Positions 62,097-64,000 of a stretch of DNA of 64,000 nt are shown here, one piece after another. The DNA comes from Paracoccus thiocyanatus (GTDB lineage Bacteria > Pseudomonadota > Alphaproteobacteria > Rhodobacterales > Rhodobacteraceae). Made by a program: the position numbers and the translations under genes. Every line of letters starts with the position of its first letter. Positions within the stretch are counted from its first letter, which is position 1. The notes beneath the pieces are model-generated. The model saw only the letters and a list, made by a program, of their open reading frames with translations, had not been told where the DNA came from and made no database searches. Location of the stretch: NCBI RefSeq assembly GCF_900156255.1, contig NZ_FTMK01000004.1, positions 124,001 through 188,000 on the forward strand, read 5' to 3'.

Positions 62097-62512
62097 AGCG
62101 CTTCGACCTTGCCGTCATTGACCAGCATGGCATAGCGTTTCGAGCGGCCGTTGATCCAGCCCGCGCCGTCGATGTTCATCCCCAGCGCCCTGGTGAAGCT
62201 GCCATCGGCATCGGCCAGGACCTCGATCCCCGCTGCGGCGGCGCCGGTGTCCTTGGCCCAGTTGCCGGCGACGAAGGGGTCGTTCACGGTGATGCAGACC
62301 AGCCGCGACACGCCCTTGTCGCGGAAATTGCCGACATTCTTGACGAAACTGGGCATATGGGCGTTGGTGCAGGTCGGCGTATAGGCGCCCGGCACGGCGA
62401 AGATCGCCACAAGCCCCTGGGCCAGGTCGGCGGCCGCCACCTCTTCGGGGCCATTGTCGCCCAGTTTCAGCAGCTTGCCTTGGGGCAGGGTGTCGCCTTT
62501 TGCGATGGACAT
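62030..62512 (-). CDS. Peroxiredoxin (Prx5/AhpE-like, glutaredoxin-linked type)
   Basis: The 160-residue thiol peroxidase reduces hydrogen peroxide and alkyl hydroperoxides. The peroxidatic cysteine is in FAVPGAYTPTCTNAHMPSF (about residue 48). A second cysteine in PSACSVSSGESLL is near the C-terminus, consistent with an atypical 2-Cys or Prx5-like type. ATG 62512 is used. It is divergent from the ferredoxin-reductase-type gene across about 78 bp. Confidence 0.93.
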   Translation of the reverse strand: MSIAKGDTLPQGKLLKLGDNGPEEVAAADLAQGLVAIFAVPGAYTPTCTNAHMPSFVKNVGNFRDKGVSRLVCITVNDPFVAGNWAKDTGAAAAGIEVLADADGSFTRALGMNIDGAGWINGRSKRYAMLVNDGKVEALQVEEAPSACSVSSGESLLDLV

Positions 62513-62590
62513 GTCGGTTCCTCTGTCAATTGCATCGTTGCGAGGGCGAATATAGGCTTTGCGCCGCAGGCAAACCAGCGAGGGCGCAGA

Positions 62591-63787
62591 ATGAATATCG
62601 TGATCCTGGGCGCGGGGCAGGCGGCGGCCTCGCTGGCGGCAAAGTTGCGCGCGCTGGGGCACCGGGGCGGCATCGCCGTCATCGGCGACGAACCCGCGCC
62701 GCCCTATCAGCGCCCGCCCCTGTCCAAGGCTTATCTGCTGGGCCAGATGGGGCTGGACCGGCTGACGCTGCGCGCCGCCGACTGGTGGCAGGACCAGGGC
62801 ATTGCGCTGCACCTGGGGGAACGTGCCACAGGCATCGACCGCGACCGCCGGGTGGTGGCGACGGAGCGCGGCGAATATCCCTATGACCAGCTTGCCCTGA
62901 CGCTGGGCGCGGCCCCGCGCCGCCTGCCCGCCGCGATGGGCGGGGACCTGCCCGGCGTGCATGTGGTCAGGAACCTGGCCGATATCGCAGGCGTCAAGCC
63001 GGCGCTGGTCGCCGGGCGGCGGCTGGTGGTGATCGGCGGCGGCTATATCGGGCTGGAGGCCGCGGCGGTCGCCCGCAAGCTGGGGCTGGAGGTCACGCTG
63101 GTCGAGGCCGCGCCGCGCATCCTGGGCCGCGTCGCCGCGCCCGAGACTGCGGAGATGATCCGCGCCCTGCACCGCGCCCATGGGGTCGAGATCGTCGAGG
63201 GGACCGGCATCGCCCGCATCACCGGCACGGCGGCCGCGGACGGGGTCGAACTGGCCGACGGCCGCCACCTGCCGGCCGATCTGGTGATCTGCGGCATCGG
63301 CGTCGCGCCCGAAACCGCGCTGGCCCAGGCGGCGGGGCTGGCCGTCGACAACGGCATCGCCACCGATGCGTTCGGTCGCAGCTCGGACCCGGCGATCTGG
63401 GCGGCGGGGGATTGCGCCAGCTTTCCCTGGGCCGATAGCCGGCTGCGGCTGGAAAGCGTCGGCAATGCCATCGACATGGCCGAGGCGGTGGCGGCGAACA
63501 TGCTGGGCGCCGACATTCCCTATATGCCCAAGCCCTGGTTCTGGTCGGACCAGTTCGACGCGAAATTGCAGATCGCCGGGCTGAACCTGGGTTACGACCG
63601 GGTGGTGACGCGACCGGCGGCGAATGGCGGCTCGGTCTGGTATTACCGCGCGGGCCGGCTGATCGCGGTGGATGCGCTGAACGACGCCCGCGCCTATATG
63701 ATCGGCAAGCGGCTGATCGAGGCCGGCCGCTCTCCCGAACCCCAGACCGTGGCCGAGGCCGCCGAACTGAAGGCGTTGATGGCATGA
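62591..63787 (+). CDS. FAD/NAD-dependent ferredoxin reductase-type oxidoreductase
   Basis: The 398-residue flavoprotein has the FAD motif VILGAGQAAASLAAKLRALG, PYQRPPLSKAYL, the NAD motif VVIGGGYIGLEAAAVARKLG and the second FAD-binding motif WAAGDCASF. It matches reductases that pass electrons from NAD(P)H to ferredoxins or rubredoxins of P450 or ring-hydroxylating systems. No partner ferredoxin is in the window. It overlaps rsmD by 4 bp. Confidence 0.92.
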   Translation: MNIVILGAGQAAASLAAKLRALGHRGGIAVIGDEPAPPYQRPPLSKAYLLGQMGLDRLTLRAADWWQDQGIALHLGERATGIDRDRRVVATERGEYPYDQLALTLGAAPRRLPAAMGGDLPGVHVVRNLADIAGVKPALVAGRRLVVIGGGYIGLEAAAVARKLGLEVTLVEAAPRILGRVAAPETAEMIRALHRAHGVEIVEGTGIARITGTAAADGVELADGRHLPADLVICGIGVAPETALAQAAGLAVDNGIATDAFGRSSDPAIWAAGDCASFPWADSRLRLESVGNAIDMAEAVAANMLGADIPYMPKPWFWSDQFDAKLQIAGLNLGYDRVVTRPAANGGSVWYYRAGRLIAVDALNDARAYMIGKRLIEAGRSPEPQTVAEAAELKALMA

Positions 63788-64000
63788 GGATCGTCGGCGG
63801 CACCCTGCGCGGGCTGAAGCTGGCCGAGGTCGGTTCGGGCGATCCGGCGGCGCATCTGCGCCCGACCACCGACCGGGTGCGCGAGGCGATCTTCAACCTG
63901 ATCGTGAACGGCACCCATGGCAATCCGATCCCCGGCGCCCGCGTGCTGGACCTGTTCGCCGGCACCGGCGCGCTGGGGCTGGAGGCGCTGTCGCGCGGCG
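63784..64000 (+). CDS. rsmD: 16S rRNA (guanine(966)-N2)-methyltransferase RsmD (3' end outside window)
   Basis: The first 72 codons of the gene are present. MRIVGGTLRGLKL at the start, LRPTTDRVREAIFN and the SAM-binding VLDLFAGTGALGLEAL identify RsmD, which methylates G966 of 16S rRNA. ATG overlaps the stop of the flavoprotein gene (ATGA). The rest runs off the right edge. Confidence 0.93.
   Translation, partial: MRIVGGTLRGLKLAEVGSGDPAAHLRPTTDRVREAIFNLIVNGTHGNPIPGARVLDLFAGTGALGLEALSRG

Overview
The window looks like chromosome of a GC-rich alphaproteobacterium of the order Rhodobacterales, most likely Paracoccus or a close relative. The reasons are strong G/C bias at third codon positions, a 50-residue aa3-type cytochrome c oxidase subunit IV gene very like the Paracoccus one, and typical Rhodobacterales gene pairs (AzlC/AzlD, DUF4202/CbiX, PQQ genes with a FIST/kinase/LuxR regulator set). 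The genus is inferred from remembered family sequences, not from a search. Genes are packed tightly. Many share ATGA or GTGA stop/start overlaps, and several convergent pairs overlap at their stop codons.

Layout. 0-15 kb is housekeeping: a TPR-like exported protein (cut by the left edge), ETF-ubiquinone oxidoreductase, greA, AzlCD, a lipoprotein, the tiny oxidase subunit IV, a metallo-hydrolase and acyl-CoA dehydrogenase pair, a TsaC/Sua5 protein, YqgE, a DsbD-like N-terminal domain protein, a uracil-DNA glycosylase-family protein, leuB and tRNA-Pro(CGG). 15.1-18.9 kb is an accessory patch of visibly lower GC just downstream of tRNA-Pro. It holds an orphan protein with a possible PD-(D/E)XK nuclease core, a MITE-like element, a small alarmone-synthetase-type protein with a partner ORF that seems 5'-truncated, and the C-terminal remnant of a sarcosine/dimethylglycine dehydrogenase-type protein. 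19-22 kb returns to core genes (xthA, a CnoX-like thioredoxin, a Lon-N domain protein, a Trm112-like protein).

22-42 kb is a catabolic and regulatory block. It contains an aldehyde dehydrogenase with DUF779 protein and an AcoR-like regulator, a giant alpha-2-macroglobulin-like protein, a quinoprotein-relay metallohydrolase, pqqABCDE followed by a SoxYZ-like carrier, a NitT/TauT-type ABC transporter, and a LuxR response regulator / FIST sensor / hybrid histidine kinase operon. PQQ synthesis, a regulator set and an aldehyde dehydrogenase together fit PQQ-dependent alcohol oxidation. No quinoprotein dehydrogenase structural gene lies in the window.

42-64 kb holds an SDR protein, a tandem glycine riboswitch driving gcvT-gcvH-gcvP, tRNA-Ala(CGC), pgsA-moaD-moaE, accA, a GABA-type aminotransferase, a rhomboid protease, a split MnmC pair, an NnrU-type membrane protein, a DUF4202/CbiX pair, valS, a VOC/DUF1428 operon facing an HxlR regulator, a peroxiredoxin, a ferredoxin-reductase-type flavoprotein and the start of rsmD. 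A short dispersed repeat (core AGTATTTGGAAAACGG) recurs in several intergenic gaps, with a cluster of inverted repeats between accA and the aminotransferase. There is no CRISPR array, intact insertion sequence, prophage or rRNA operon.
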